Under the pieces are notes generated by a model. That model saw only the letters and a program-made list of their open reading frames with translations. It was not told the DNA's origin and did no database searches. Below, piece after piece: positions 16,804-25,300 of a stretch of DNA of 31,704 nucleotides (positions are counted from its first letter, which is position 1; every line of letters starts with the position of its first letter). Source of the stretch: JBCCQH01 sp039024435 (GTDB lineage: Bacteria; Bacteroidota; Bacteroidia; J057; JADKCL01); assembly GCA_039024435.1 (NCBI GenBank), contig JBCCQH010000096.1, positions 1 to 31,704 on the forward strand, in the 5' to 3' direction. Position numbers and translations under genes: made by a program.

Positions 16804-18381
16804 ATGCCCAATCTCCAGCAGAGCCAATCCCCCGGGCGGGAAGGTTCGCGTAGCGTCCAATCCGAACAAGCAGAATACGGCCGTGAGGCCGAGCAGCAAG
16901 TGGAGCGCGGAGCGCAGGTGCAGCTCCAGAAAATGCTCGATGCGAGTCCCCGCGTGCAATCCATGCAGCGGCTCCAGGCCATGGCCGATGCCGCAAGCGT
17001 CGTGCAGCGGGTCGATGATGATGAGGAGGAGACAGAAACCGAAGAAATCTCGCCCGAGGAAAAGCAGGCCCACGCAGACCTCATGGCGGCCGTCTCCGAC
17101 CCCGAAAATGACCTGACCCCAATGAAACTGATCGAGGAAATCGTGGCGGAAGTCGCACGCCTGCCGATCAAACTGGGACCCGATTCCCACCACATTGAGT
17201 TGCGGGCAATCGGGGAACAAATCGTGGTCGGGATCGCTTCCGAATTTACCAATGCCACCCATATTCGGGATACCTTGATTGCGGCCGCGGGAGAAGCCGA
17301 CAGTGAGATCGCCGGTCGCCAGGGAGAGATCCGCCTGATTTATCAACCGGTGAAGCAGGCAAATGACGACGTGGAGCGTTGCCAAAAAAGTTTGACGCGG
17401 GTACAGAAAAAAGTAACCGAGGAGAAAAAGAAGGTCCAGAATCTGGGTGGTATACTTCCCAATGAACTCAAGAAGAAGTACGAACCGAAAAAGAGCAAGC
17501 TGCGGCGCAGCAAGCGACTGAAATGGAAAGAGGAAAGGGCCAATCCTACAAAGCACAAGCGGTCATACTCTACTTCATTGACAAATCAAGCATTCAAGTT
17601 CAAGCAAAAGAAAAACTTAGTGGATAGGTTGCAGGACCAAAAGAAGACGGCTCGAAACAAGCTTACTACGGCCCAGCAGGTGCTCGTCGACCAGGCTCAA
17701 CAGGCGATTGCCATATTCTGGGAGCAATTTGGTGATTTTCTGCCCACCCACTTGGTTCCCGCCTCCGCGGTGTTTCGCAAACGTAATTTTACGGGAGACA
17801 ACAACAATCTGAATGACTACCACACCGGAGCCCAGAATGATCCGATCCCGATCCGGTGGTACAAGGCACCGAATGACTATCCCAATATCACCTACAACGG
17901 CAACAACTATTCCTACACGAACAATGTCAGCATCGGCGGAGTCGGCTTTGGCGTGGCCAATGCGAATCGACCGGCCATTGGGGGCGCATTCGAGCTCAAG
18001 AAGGTGGCCCACAATCAGAGTCGCCAAAACCAGCAGCGCTTCAATAAGATCTTCAATGACAACAACGTGCGGGTCGGCAATACCAATGCACCCGCACTGG
18101 GGGCCAATGGCGGATACGACGGCGATCACGTCAAGGACCTGGGGTTTAACGGCCTGGATCGAGCGGACAATTACTGGCCTTTGGCGGCCAATATCAACCG
18201 CCGCGCCTTCAATGGTTACAATTCCCGGTACATCATCAATTACAAGGAATTGGACAATGGTACGATGGTGGGCAAGGCCCGGGCGATTGGGGGCTTGATC
18301 GGGAAATTCTTCACCGTGAAGGCCTACACCAACCAAAATGTCCCCGCCGAAAGCAATAGCGAAGACGCGGGCAAAGCCTGA
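16804..18381 (+). CDS. Candidate HNH nuclease effector, tandem copy 1
   Basis: This 525-residue protein has no signal peptide or T9SS tail. Residues 1-70 are Gln/Ser-rich and contain SPRVQSMQRLQAMADAA ending VVQR, which resembles leaders of DUF4157-type and eCIS-associated cargo proteins. Residues 98-172 are a conserved domain (LPIKLGPDSHHIELR, VVGIASEF). Residues 183-300 are a Lys/Arg-rich, coiled-coil-like region. The C-terminus (330-525) is conserved with its paralogue and carries a candidate HNH core: D441-H442-V, a G-x-D pair, N456, W458-P459-L460 and N465-R466. The DH...N...N spacing fits HNH nucleases. The paralogue follows after 162 bases; no immunity-sized gene is seen. The family name and delivery route are inference. 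Confidence 0.85.
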   Translation: MPNLQQSQSPGREGSRSVQSEQAEYGREAEQQVERGAQVQLQKMLDASPRVQSMQRLQAMADAASVVQRVDDDEEETETEEISPEEKQAHADLMAAVSDPENDLTPMKLIEEIVAEVARLPIKLGPDSHHIELRAIGEQIVVGIASEFTNATHIRDTLIAAAGEADSEIAGRQGEIRLIYQPVKQANDDVERCQKSLTRVQKKVTEEKKKVQNLGGILPNELKKKYEPKKSKLRRSKRLKWKEERANPTKHKRSYSTSLTNQAFKFKQKKNLVDRLQDQKKTARNKLTTAQQVLVDQAQQAIAIFWEQFGDFLPTHLVPASAVFRKRNFTGDNNNLNDYHTGAQNDPIPIRWYKAPNDYPNITYNGNNYSYTNNVSIGGVGFGVANANRPAIGGAFELKKVAHNQSRQNQQRFNKIFNDNNVRVGNTNAPALGANGGYDGDHVKDLGFNGLDRADNYWPLAANINRRAFNGYNSRYIINYKELDNGTMVGKARAIGGLIGKFFTVKAYTNQNVPAESNSEDAGKA

Positions 18382-18543
18382 TGGAGAATTTCAATGAAAA
18401 ATTTCCAATTGCCCGATTTTCAATTGTGCCTCAATCACAAGCAAGCAACGACATGCCGTCAATTGGGGGCCGAAATTGTACCGTGTAGGATAACCGGGGT
18501 GGGCTACCTTGCGGCCACAACCAACTTTAATTTTTGAACAATT
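18382..18543 (+). promoter_or_regulatory. Spacer between the paralogues with possible promoter
   Basis: The 162-base gap contains no gene large enough for an immunity protein. Near its end TTG (18509-18511) and TAATTTTTG (about 18528-18536) resemble a Bacteroidota -33/-7 pair, though the -7 has one extra base. The second gene may therefore have its own promoter. Confidence 0.3.
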
Positions 18544-20121
18544 ATGGCAAACGCCCGAAAAAACCAACGTAGAACACCTGTGTCTTCTCACCAGCTCCCT
18601 TGGGAGCCCGCCACTTCCGGCTCCGGACAAGAATTCCATGGCTACCGCAAGGAGCATGTCGAGGTTCAGCAAATGATCAATGCCAGCCCCCAAGTTCAGA
18701 CTGCGCAGGAGCTCCAGACCATGGCCGATGCGGCAACTGGAATGTCATCTCCTAGGGCGGCAACCACGGAAACCTTGGAACTGACCCCGGAGGAACTCCC
18801 GGCGGTCCTTGCCGATCCCGAAAACGAACTCCGTCCTGAACAAGCGGTCGAGCTAATCGTCGCCGAAGTGGCGGCCCTGCCGATCAAGTTGGGCCCGGAG
18901 ACCCACCACATCGAATTGCGGGTGATCGACGGAGAAATCGTCGTCGGCGTCGCCTCGGAGTTCCAGACCTTGACCAATATCCGTGCGGTTTTGCTTGCGG
19001 CGGCGGGGGAAGCGAACAGCGAAATCGCCGGGCGCGAGAGGGATATCAATGCGATTTTCCGTCCGATAGAGCGTGCGAAATCGGAATTGGATACCTGTGA
19101 AAGGAGATATCGGAAAGCTCAGAATCAGTTCCTGGCGGAGAAAAGAAAGATGGAGGGCCTCAAGAAAATACCCCTTGCCTACCGGAATCTCTACGACGTG
19201 AAGCGCAATATGGCAAAAAGGAAAAGTAGCCGGCTTTCTATCAAAGGCAAAGTCAATCGCCTCGATAAAAATCGCAAGCGATCTGCATCGGTGGATCTTA
19301 CGGACAAGGTCTTATTGAAAAAGGCGTTCAGCTTCAAGCAAACACGCGATAACTTGGCTTGGGTCAAGCAAAAAAGGGATTCGGCCCGGAGCCTGTTTGG
19401 GAACGCGGAAGCAACCCTCACCCACCTCGCCAAGGAAGCCGTCAATGCCTACTGGGAAAACTTTGCTGATTTTTTACCCACGCGGTTGGTCCCGATATCG
19501 GCGGTGTTTCAGGACCGACAGTTTGCTGGGGATCCCACTCAGGTCGGCACCTACCATACCGGAGCGATTGGCGACCCGATTCGGATCGTGTGGTACAAAG
19601 CTCCCCACGACTATCCTCCGATTCACTACAATGGCAACACCTTTAACTACAACAACCGGGTCAACATCGGAGGGGAAACCTTTGGGGTGGCCCCAGCCAA
19701 CCGGCCGGCCATCGGCGGTGGCTTTGTCCTGCAGAAAGTGGCCCACAATCAAACCCGCCAGAACCAAAGGCGACTCAACCAGATCCTCAATGACCCCAAC
19801 CACAATGTAGGGGTCGGAAATTCCGCATCGCCCGCCCTCGGCAATGCGGGCGGATTCGACGGCGACCACGTAAAAGACCTGGGATTCGGCGGGCATGACG
19901 TCACGGACAACTATTGGCCGCTGGCCGCTCCCATCAACCGCCGCGCCTTCAACGGGTACAACGCCAACTATGTAGTCAACTACAAGGAACAAGACAACAA
20001 TGGCAATTGGGTCGGCAAATCCCGGTCGATTGGCGGTCTGATCGGCAAGTATTTTCGGGTAAAAGGCTTCGGCAATACCAACGTACCGGCAGAAAGCAAC
20101 ACCCCAGCGGCGGGTCGATGA
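18544..20121 (+). CDS. Candidate HNH nuclease effector, tandem copy 2
   Basis: This paralogue also has 525 residues. The first 40 residues differ from copy 1, but residues 45-64 keep SPQVQ...LQTMADAA; the VVQR end is lost. The 90-170 domain is conserved (LPIKLGPETHHIELR, VVGVASEF), the charged middle (180-300) diverges, and the C-terminal 200 residues match copy 1 at roughly two thirds of positions by eye. The nuclease core is D441-H442-V-K-D, G-G-H-D, N456, WPL and N465-R466, in register with copy 1. DH, GG, N and NR are all present, a textbook HNH spacing. It precedes a convergent lipoprotein gene and no immunity gene follows. Function is inferred from motif and architecture only. Confidence 0.85.
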   Translation: MANARKNQRRTPVSSHQLPWEPATSGSGQEFHGYRKEHVEVQQMINASPQVQTAQELQTMADAATGMSSPRAATTETLELTPEELPAVLADPENELRPEQAVELIVAEVAALPIKLGPETHHIELRVIDGEIVVGVASEFQTLTNIRAVLLAAAGEANSEIAGRERDINAIFRPIERAKSELDTCERRYRKAQNQFLAEKRKMEGLKKIPLAYRNLYDVKRNMAKRKSSRLSIKGKVNRLDKNRKRSASVDLTDKVLLKKAFSFKQTRDNLAWVKQKRDSARSLFGNAEATLTHLAKEAVNAYWENFADFLPTRLVPISAVFQDRQFAGDPTQVGTYHTGAIGDPIRIVWYKAPHDYPPIHYNGNTFNYNNRVNIGGETFGVAPANRPAIGGGFVLQKVAHNQTRQNQRRLNQILNDPNHNVGVGNSASPALGNAGGFDGDHVKDLGFGGHDVTDNYWPLAAPINRRAFNGYNANYVVNYKEQDNNGNWVGKSRSIGGLIGKYFRVKGFGNTNVPAESNTPAAGR

Positions 20122-20201
20122 TCGGGCACTCGGCAACGTAAGCGGTCAATTTCCCTCCGAAACTGTGCTTCGAATCTTCCGTGTGGCGGTTGGCGGCGCC
20201 C

Positions 20202-21233
20202 TTATTGCTCGTAAATCCGCAGCTCGGTGGGCCAGCCCCAGAAGTCGATCATTTCGTCGAGCAACAGCTTCCCTTGGGTGGAACCGGTGATTTTGCGGCG
20301 GGGAACCTTTTTCTGTCCGGTGAAGAATCCATTGAATTTTTCGATCCGGTCAAAGATCAGGTAGGGACCGTGGGTCGACTCGTACTTGTCGGTGAGGATG
20401 GGAGTGGGGCAGAGGTAGAACTTACTGACCGGGTCGCGCAGTTTGGCGATCCACTCAGGGTTTTGGTCGGCCCACTTGAGCAGCCCGATTTGGGTGGAAC
20501 GAACCGGCGCACTGGCTTGTTGGGCTTGGTCTTCCGGGCGCAGGCGCCAGTACGCGCGGGCGGTCATCCCATTGGCGAGGAGGACATCGCTGACTTCAAG
20601 GCGGTAGTTGTCCGGGTCAAAATCGCGGGCCTGCTGCAACATCGCATCGACTTTGCGGCGTTGGCGCTCGTTTTTGGGCTGGTTCATCTCGTTGCCCGTG
20701 GGGCGGTAGTAAGCGTACTGCAAGCGGAGTTCGCCGGAGGACTGCTCCGGGGCCAGGGATTCGGCGACCGAAAAGCGGGGAGAGCGGTCCAATTCCTTGC
20801 CCTCGGTGTCCAGGGTCACCAGTACCGCATGAAACCGCTGTAAATCCACGGCGGTTACATTTTTAAAGTCCAGTTCAAAGCGAAATTCCACGATTTTGCG
20901 GTCAGTGCGGGGCGTGAGGCCGTTGATGGTCAGCCCGATGGGAGCATCCAGCATCTGCCGAGAACCCTGGGCATTGGTGTGGATGTCGCCGTAGGTCCAT
21001 TCGCCGGTGATGAAGTCACCATTTTCCCGCATATAAGCCTTGAAATCGTCCATTTCCACGGGGGTAAGGATTTCGTACCTCTGCAACGAATCGAGCAGGG
21101 CGCGGTAGCGCGCCGGGTTGTACAGGCTGTCGAGGAAGTTGGGCTTTGCCGTTTCGGGCGCTTGTGTATCCCCGCAGGAGGGGCAGGCGAGTACACTCAG
21201 GGTCAGGCAGAAAAGAAAGACAATTCGTTTCAT
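20202..21233 (-). CDS. Lipoprotein of unknown function
   Basis: From the ATG at 21233 (MKRIVFLFCL) this is a 343-residue protein with a lipoprotein signal (lipobox VLAC, Cys17). The frame is open a further 46 codons upstream, but the inner start gives the proper signal. The mature part shows ALLDSLQRYEILTPVEMDDF, GEWTYGDIHTNAQG, a repeated 'hypothetical beta sandwich' style VEFRFELDFKNVTAVDLQ, and a C-terminal FDRIEKFNGFFTGQKK near GWPTELRIYE. I do not recognise the family. It is monocistronic, convergent with the effector pair. Confidence 0.75.
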   Translation of the reverse strand: MKRIVFLFCLTLSVLACPSCGDTQAPETAKPNFLDSLYNPARYRALLDSLQRYEILTPVEMDDFKAYMRENGDFITGEWTYGDIHTNAQGSRQMLDAPIGLTINGLTPRTDRKIVEFRFELDFKNVTAVDLQRFHAVLVTLDTEGKELDRSPRFSVAESLAPEQSSGELRLQYAYYRPTGNEMNQPKNERQRRKVDAMLQQARDFDPDNYRLEVSDVLLANGMTARAYWRLRPEDQAQQASAPVRSTQIGLLKWADQNPEWIAKLRDPVSKFYLCPTPILTDKYESTHGPYLIFDRIEKFNGFFTGQKKVPRRKITGSTQGKLLLDEMIDFWGWPTELRIYEQ

Positions 21234-21494
21234 CGGGCAGCAATTTCGTGGTTGGGAATGGAAGGTACAAAAAATGTCGGATCGATGGAAAGCGGCCGAG
21301 CAGTCGGCAATTGTGCCTCGGTAATTGTTGAGCGGGAAAATGCCCACAACTGCAACCGACCACCGCCGCACTTACCATCCCACCCCCAACACTTATTCGC
21401 CCAGCGCAACACTTGCTGGGTAGACGTAGGAGAAACCCGTCCCGTGGCCCAATTTGCCATCATACCACGATAGCCGATGGAAAATTCCGAACGA
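21234..21494. other. Intergenic, upstream of the lipoprotein gene
   Basis: Presumed promoter region of the minus-strand lipoprotein gene. No motif stands out and no gene is supported. The next 170 bases are palindromic repeat copy B. Confidence 0.3.
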
Positions 21495-21664
21495 CTGAGC
21501 GGCGGTTTAAATTTAATCCTGTGATTTTGCTATGGCATCTTTTTCCGCCTCTCTTCAGCTATTTTCTCGCCCATAGCTTTGGCTATGGACTCCAAAATGA
21601 GCTTTGAGAGACAAAAAAATCTGTGATAGCAAATTTCACAAACCAATTTTAAACCGCCACTGAG
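21495..21664. repeat. Interspersed palindromic repeat, copy B (MITE-like)
   Basis: This copy is in inverted orientation relative to 10159-10319. Its ends, CTGAGCGGCGGTTTAAA and TTTAAACCGCCACTGAG, are near-perfect inverted repeats. The centre carries CCATAGC/GCTATGG as in copy A, with a TTTG loop. Internal blocks such as TTTTTCCGCC, GCTATGG and AGCTCATT-like stretches are shared with copy A, at roughly 80% identity by eye. Confidence 0.75.
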
Positions 21665-21793
21665 ATCAAATAAGGTATTCGGAAGCTGATTGTGTTCTTT
21701 CCCTTTTCCGGGCAAAACCGGTCCCCGATAATGCATTTCCGGTCGCTTTGCCTACCCCTTTCAATCAGGTTTTACCCTTAAACAATTACCCCT

Positions 21794-22237
21794 GTGCGTT
21801 TAAACAATCTCAACAATCGACTTTTTGCTCTTACCCTTCCGTTCATGCTCCTCGTGCTGTTGTCCTGGAGCCATTCCCCGGTCGCTTCTGACCCGACACC
21901 GGTACCCGTCGACCAGATGATGGCCGGTCCCAAGTGTGAGCTTCCGCCCCCCGGGATGACTTTCTGCACGAATGGCGGGACGGCCATCGGCTGGACACCC
22001 GTCGTGGGCGCCATCGGTTACACGATTGAGTTCAAGACAAACGCTTCCGGCTGTGGCTGTCGCGGCGGCTCACAGAAGACCATTTACGTCGACGTGGGCC
22101 AGGTAAATTCCTACACCTTCGGCAGCTTGCCGGGCAACTGCTTCTCCTACCGGGTGGCGTCGATCTGTCCCGACGAGGCGGGTGGGGTATTTTCCCCCGC
22201 CAAATGCTACAAAGCCGGATTTACCCCCTGCTTCTGA
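21794..22237 (+). CDS. Small secreted Cys-rich protein with FnIII-like domain
   Basis: Using a GTG start at 21794 the protein has 147 residues and a credible signal peptide (about 9-30, FALTLPFMLLVLLSW); an ATG at 21845 would leave a very short one. The mature part has a fibronectin type III-like pattern: IGWTPVVGAIGYTIEF, SYTFGSLPGNCFSYRV and a terminal VFSPAKCYKAGF. Eight cysteines suggest disulfides, consistent with an extracytoplasmic location. No sorting domain is seen. It is followed by its own terminator and then the sensor kinase gene; a link between the two is only positional. Confidence 0.7.
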   Translation: MRLNNLNNRLFALTLPFMLLVLLSWSHSPVASDPTPVPVDQMMAGPKCELPPPGMTFCTNGGTAIGWTPVVGAIGYTIEFKTNASGCGCRGGSQKTIYVDVGQVNSYTFGSLPGNCFSYRVASICPDEAGGVFSPAKCYKAGFTPCF

Positions 22238-22278
22238 GCGGACCACCAGCGCATACAAACGACACTTTTTCAATCATC

Positions 22279-22314
22279 GGCAGACGTGCGGGGCCCCGTG
22301 CGTCTGCCATTTTT
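22279..22314 (+). terminator. Rho-independent terminator
   Basis: GGCAGACG (22279-22286) pairs with CGTCTGCC (22301-22308), extended by TGC/GTG and GGGG/CCCC in the middle, and is followed by ATTTTTCG. It ends the small secreted-protein transcript. Confidence 0.85.
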
Positions 22315-22339
22315 CGTGTTGCCTCCGGATCCCCCTGGG

Positions 22340-22370
22340 TTTGCGAATGTCCTTTGCCGGGAATAACTTG
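22340..22370 (+). promoter_or_regulatory. Promoter-like -33/-7 pair of the sensor kinase gene
   Basis: TTTG (22340-22343), 20 bases of spacer and TAACTTG (22364-22370) approximate the Bacteroidota TTTG / TAnnTTTG consensus with one T missing. It lies 14 bases before the ATG at 22385 and after the terminator, so an independent transcript is plausible. Confidence 0.45.
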
Positions 22371-22384
22371 AATCAGAGATCACT

Positions 22385-25300
22385 ATGCAATCAACACCTC
22401 CGGATCGATCATTACGTGGCGGCTTTTCGCGGGTCATGCTACTTGGCTTGGTGCTCGGAATCATTTTCCGGGCCAATGGGCTGTACGGGCAGGAACCCAA
22501 TTTTCGGCACTACACGGTACAGGACGGCCTGGCCAGCATGACGGTGTACCACATCGTGCAGGACACCGATGGGCGCATCTGGCTGGCGACCGAAAACGGG
22601 GTCAACATTTTCGATGGCCATGAATTCATTCGCCTAGGGGTGGTGGATGGCTTACCGGAAAACGATGTTTTGAGTCTTACGGCAGACCGAAAAGATCGGA
22701 TTTGGCTGCAACCGATCAATGGTGCTTTTGCCTACGTTACCGGCGGGCAGGTAGTGACGCCGGTAGAGGCCGAGTGGATTCCCGAGCTGGTGGGAGTTCC
22801 TCTGGTTCACGCCCAACTCCGCGATGGGCGCATGTTGATCGGAACGCGAGACCGGCTGCTGGCCTTTGATGAGTCGGGGATCGACACCCTTCGCTGGAAA
22901 CAATTCGTGGACTACGTATACGAGTCGGAGGCGGGGGAGCTGTTTCGGGTGGATGAGTTCGGGTTGCGTTACCCCATTTTCCCACCGGGAGCACCCGAAT
23001 CGCCTGGAGTTGCCTTGCCCAGAATGCCGCGCGGTTGGCCGGTTCTCCTGGACAAAAATCAAGGGCGCTTGCTTCACCGCGAAGACCTGCGCCAAATTCA
23101 GGCGGATTCCGCACGCTTTGTGGGGATCATGGCCCAGATTGGATCCCCCGAACCCCGGGAAATGGTCAACAGTATCTACCGCGATCCCCAAGATCACCTT
23201 TGGATTGCGACCAATGGCCGGGGCATCTATTTGGCCCGAAGCGACGGCGCGCTCCTGCACTTCCTGGAGGGACGCGCCATCAGCATGGTGACCCAGGACC
23301 GCGGCGGCAATTACTGGATCGGAACGCTGGGCCAGGGATTGTACTTCTTGCCCGCCGATGGGCTGGATGTCCTGACCCTGCACCAGGGCGGAGGCTTGCT
23401 CCGCGACCAGGTGATGACGCTGCGGGCCGATTCCGGGGGCAATCTGTTTTTGGGCTATGACCGTCACGGGGTGACCTGCTTGCGACCCGGCCAACCTTTG
23501 CTCCACCACGTGCCCCGGATGCTGGCACAGACCCAGGACCGAATTACCGACCTGGAACTGCTGCCGGACGGGACGCTGGTAGTGGGCACCGACCGGGGCA
23601 CACTGCTCATTCGGGATCCCGCCGCGCCGCTGGGGGAGGACCGGGGCGAAGACGACCGGGCCTTTCGCCGCATTCGGGAACCATTTTCTCTTCGGAGTCG
23701 CTACACGGCGCTGATGCGGATCGCGGTCAAAGATCAGATTGTGCTGGGTCCCAACCGGTTTTTGATTTCGGCGAGCAGTGGGGTGCGGAGTTGCGAGTTG
23801 CGGGAGGGGGGCTGGTCTTGCGGGTACGTGGATTTGCCTTGGGGTTATGCTCTGGGGCGGACGGACTCCAGCGCCGAGCTGTGGATCGGCACCCAGCAAG
23901 ATTTGCGGCTTTGTGAATTGGGCAATTGTCGGGTTCCGGGATTTGCGACGGCGATTCAGCGCCGGGTGACCTGCCTGGAGCCGGACCGGTCCGGCGGAAT
24001 GTGGATCGGCACCTCCGGGCACGGCCTGTTCCGGTGGTCGCCGGACGCGCCCTACACCTTGGAGGAGATTCCGGGACTGCTTTCGCCAGTGATCACGGCT
24101 CTGCACGTAGGCCGGGAGGGGCGGACCTGGGTAGGCACTGACCGGGGGCTGGCCGCACTGGCGCCCGACGGAGCGGTGACCCGGGTCACCGAACGCTACA
24201 CCCGGGCCCTCGGACTGGCGGATGACTTTGTGAACGATGTCTGCCGGATCGGAGATTCTTTGTGGGTGGCCACCCCAAATGGGCTGTCCTTGCTCACACT
24301 CGACCGGCCGCGGAGTCCCCTGGCGGTGCCCGATCCGGCGGTAGCGCAGTTGCAGGTGCGGGGCCGAGATACCCTCGTACAGGCAGCGGTGCAGTTGGAA
24401 CATTGGCAGAACTCCGTGGCCTTGCGCTACTGGGACCGAAATTTTACCGCCGTACGCTATCAGTACCGGCTGGTGGGGGAGGACAGCGCTTGGACCGAGA
24501 TGACGGGACCTGAGGTGGGCTTTCCGCTACTGGCAGCAGGGCGTGAATACGAGTTGGAAGTGCGGGCGGCCAACGCCCGCAACGATTGGAGTACACCGGT
24601 GCGGACCCGTTTTCGGATTGCGCAGGTGTTTTACCGGACGATTTGGTTTTGGGCGCTGATCGTGGCCTTGTTGATGGGCGGGATCTTGCTGGCCTTTGCG
24701 GTTTGGCGGCGCAACCGGGAGCGGGTCCGACGCAAAGAATTGGTGTACCAGCAACAGCTTTCTCAGATGCGTCTCAGTACGCTAAAATCACAAATGAATC
24801 CCCACTTTCTCTTCAATTCACTCAATTCGATCCAGCACTTGATCACCGAGCAGGAAGGCAGGGCCGCCACACGATTCGTCTCAAAATTTGCCCGGCTCAT
24901 GCGGCGGGTACTCGACCGCTCCAGTGAGGATTTCATTCCCCTGCGGGAAGAATTGGAGATGTGCCGGCTCTATCTCGAATTGGAGTCGATGCGGCTGATG
25001 GACGAGTTTACCTACGAGCTTGCGTGCGATCCGGCGGTGTCCCCGGACGAGTTCCTGGTCCCGGCGATGATCTTTCAGCCCTTCCTGGAAAATGCGATCT
25101 GGCATGGCTTGCTGCCCAAGGAAAGCGACCGGCAATTGCGGATCGTACTGGAACCGCGCTCCGCGGGCTTGCGCTGCCGCATCGAGGACAATGGGATCGG
25201 GCGGGCGGCGGCCCAGGCGCGCAAACAATCGGGTGCCCACGTTTCGCGGGCCTTGCGCATCTTTGAAGAGCGGATCGCCTTGCTGAACCAAAGTTTCGGC

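Noticed and set aside
22652..24403. Minus-strand open frame of 583 codons antisense to the propeller kinase
   Set aside because: It overlaps the repeated propeller coding sequence and has no recognisable domain, so it is a shadow frame.
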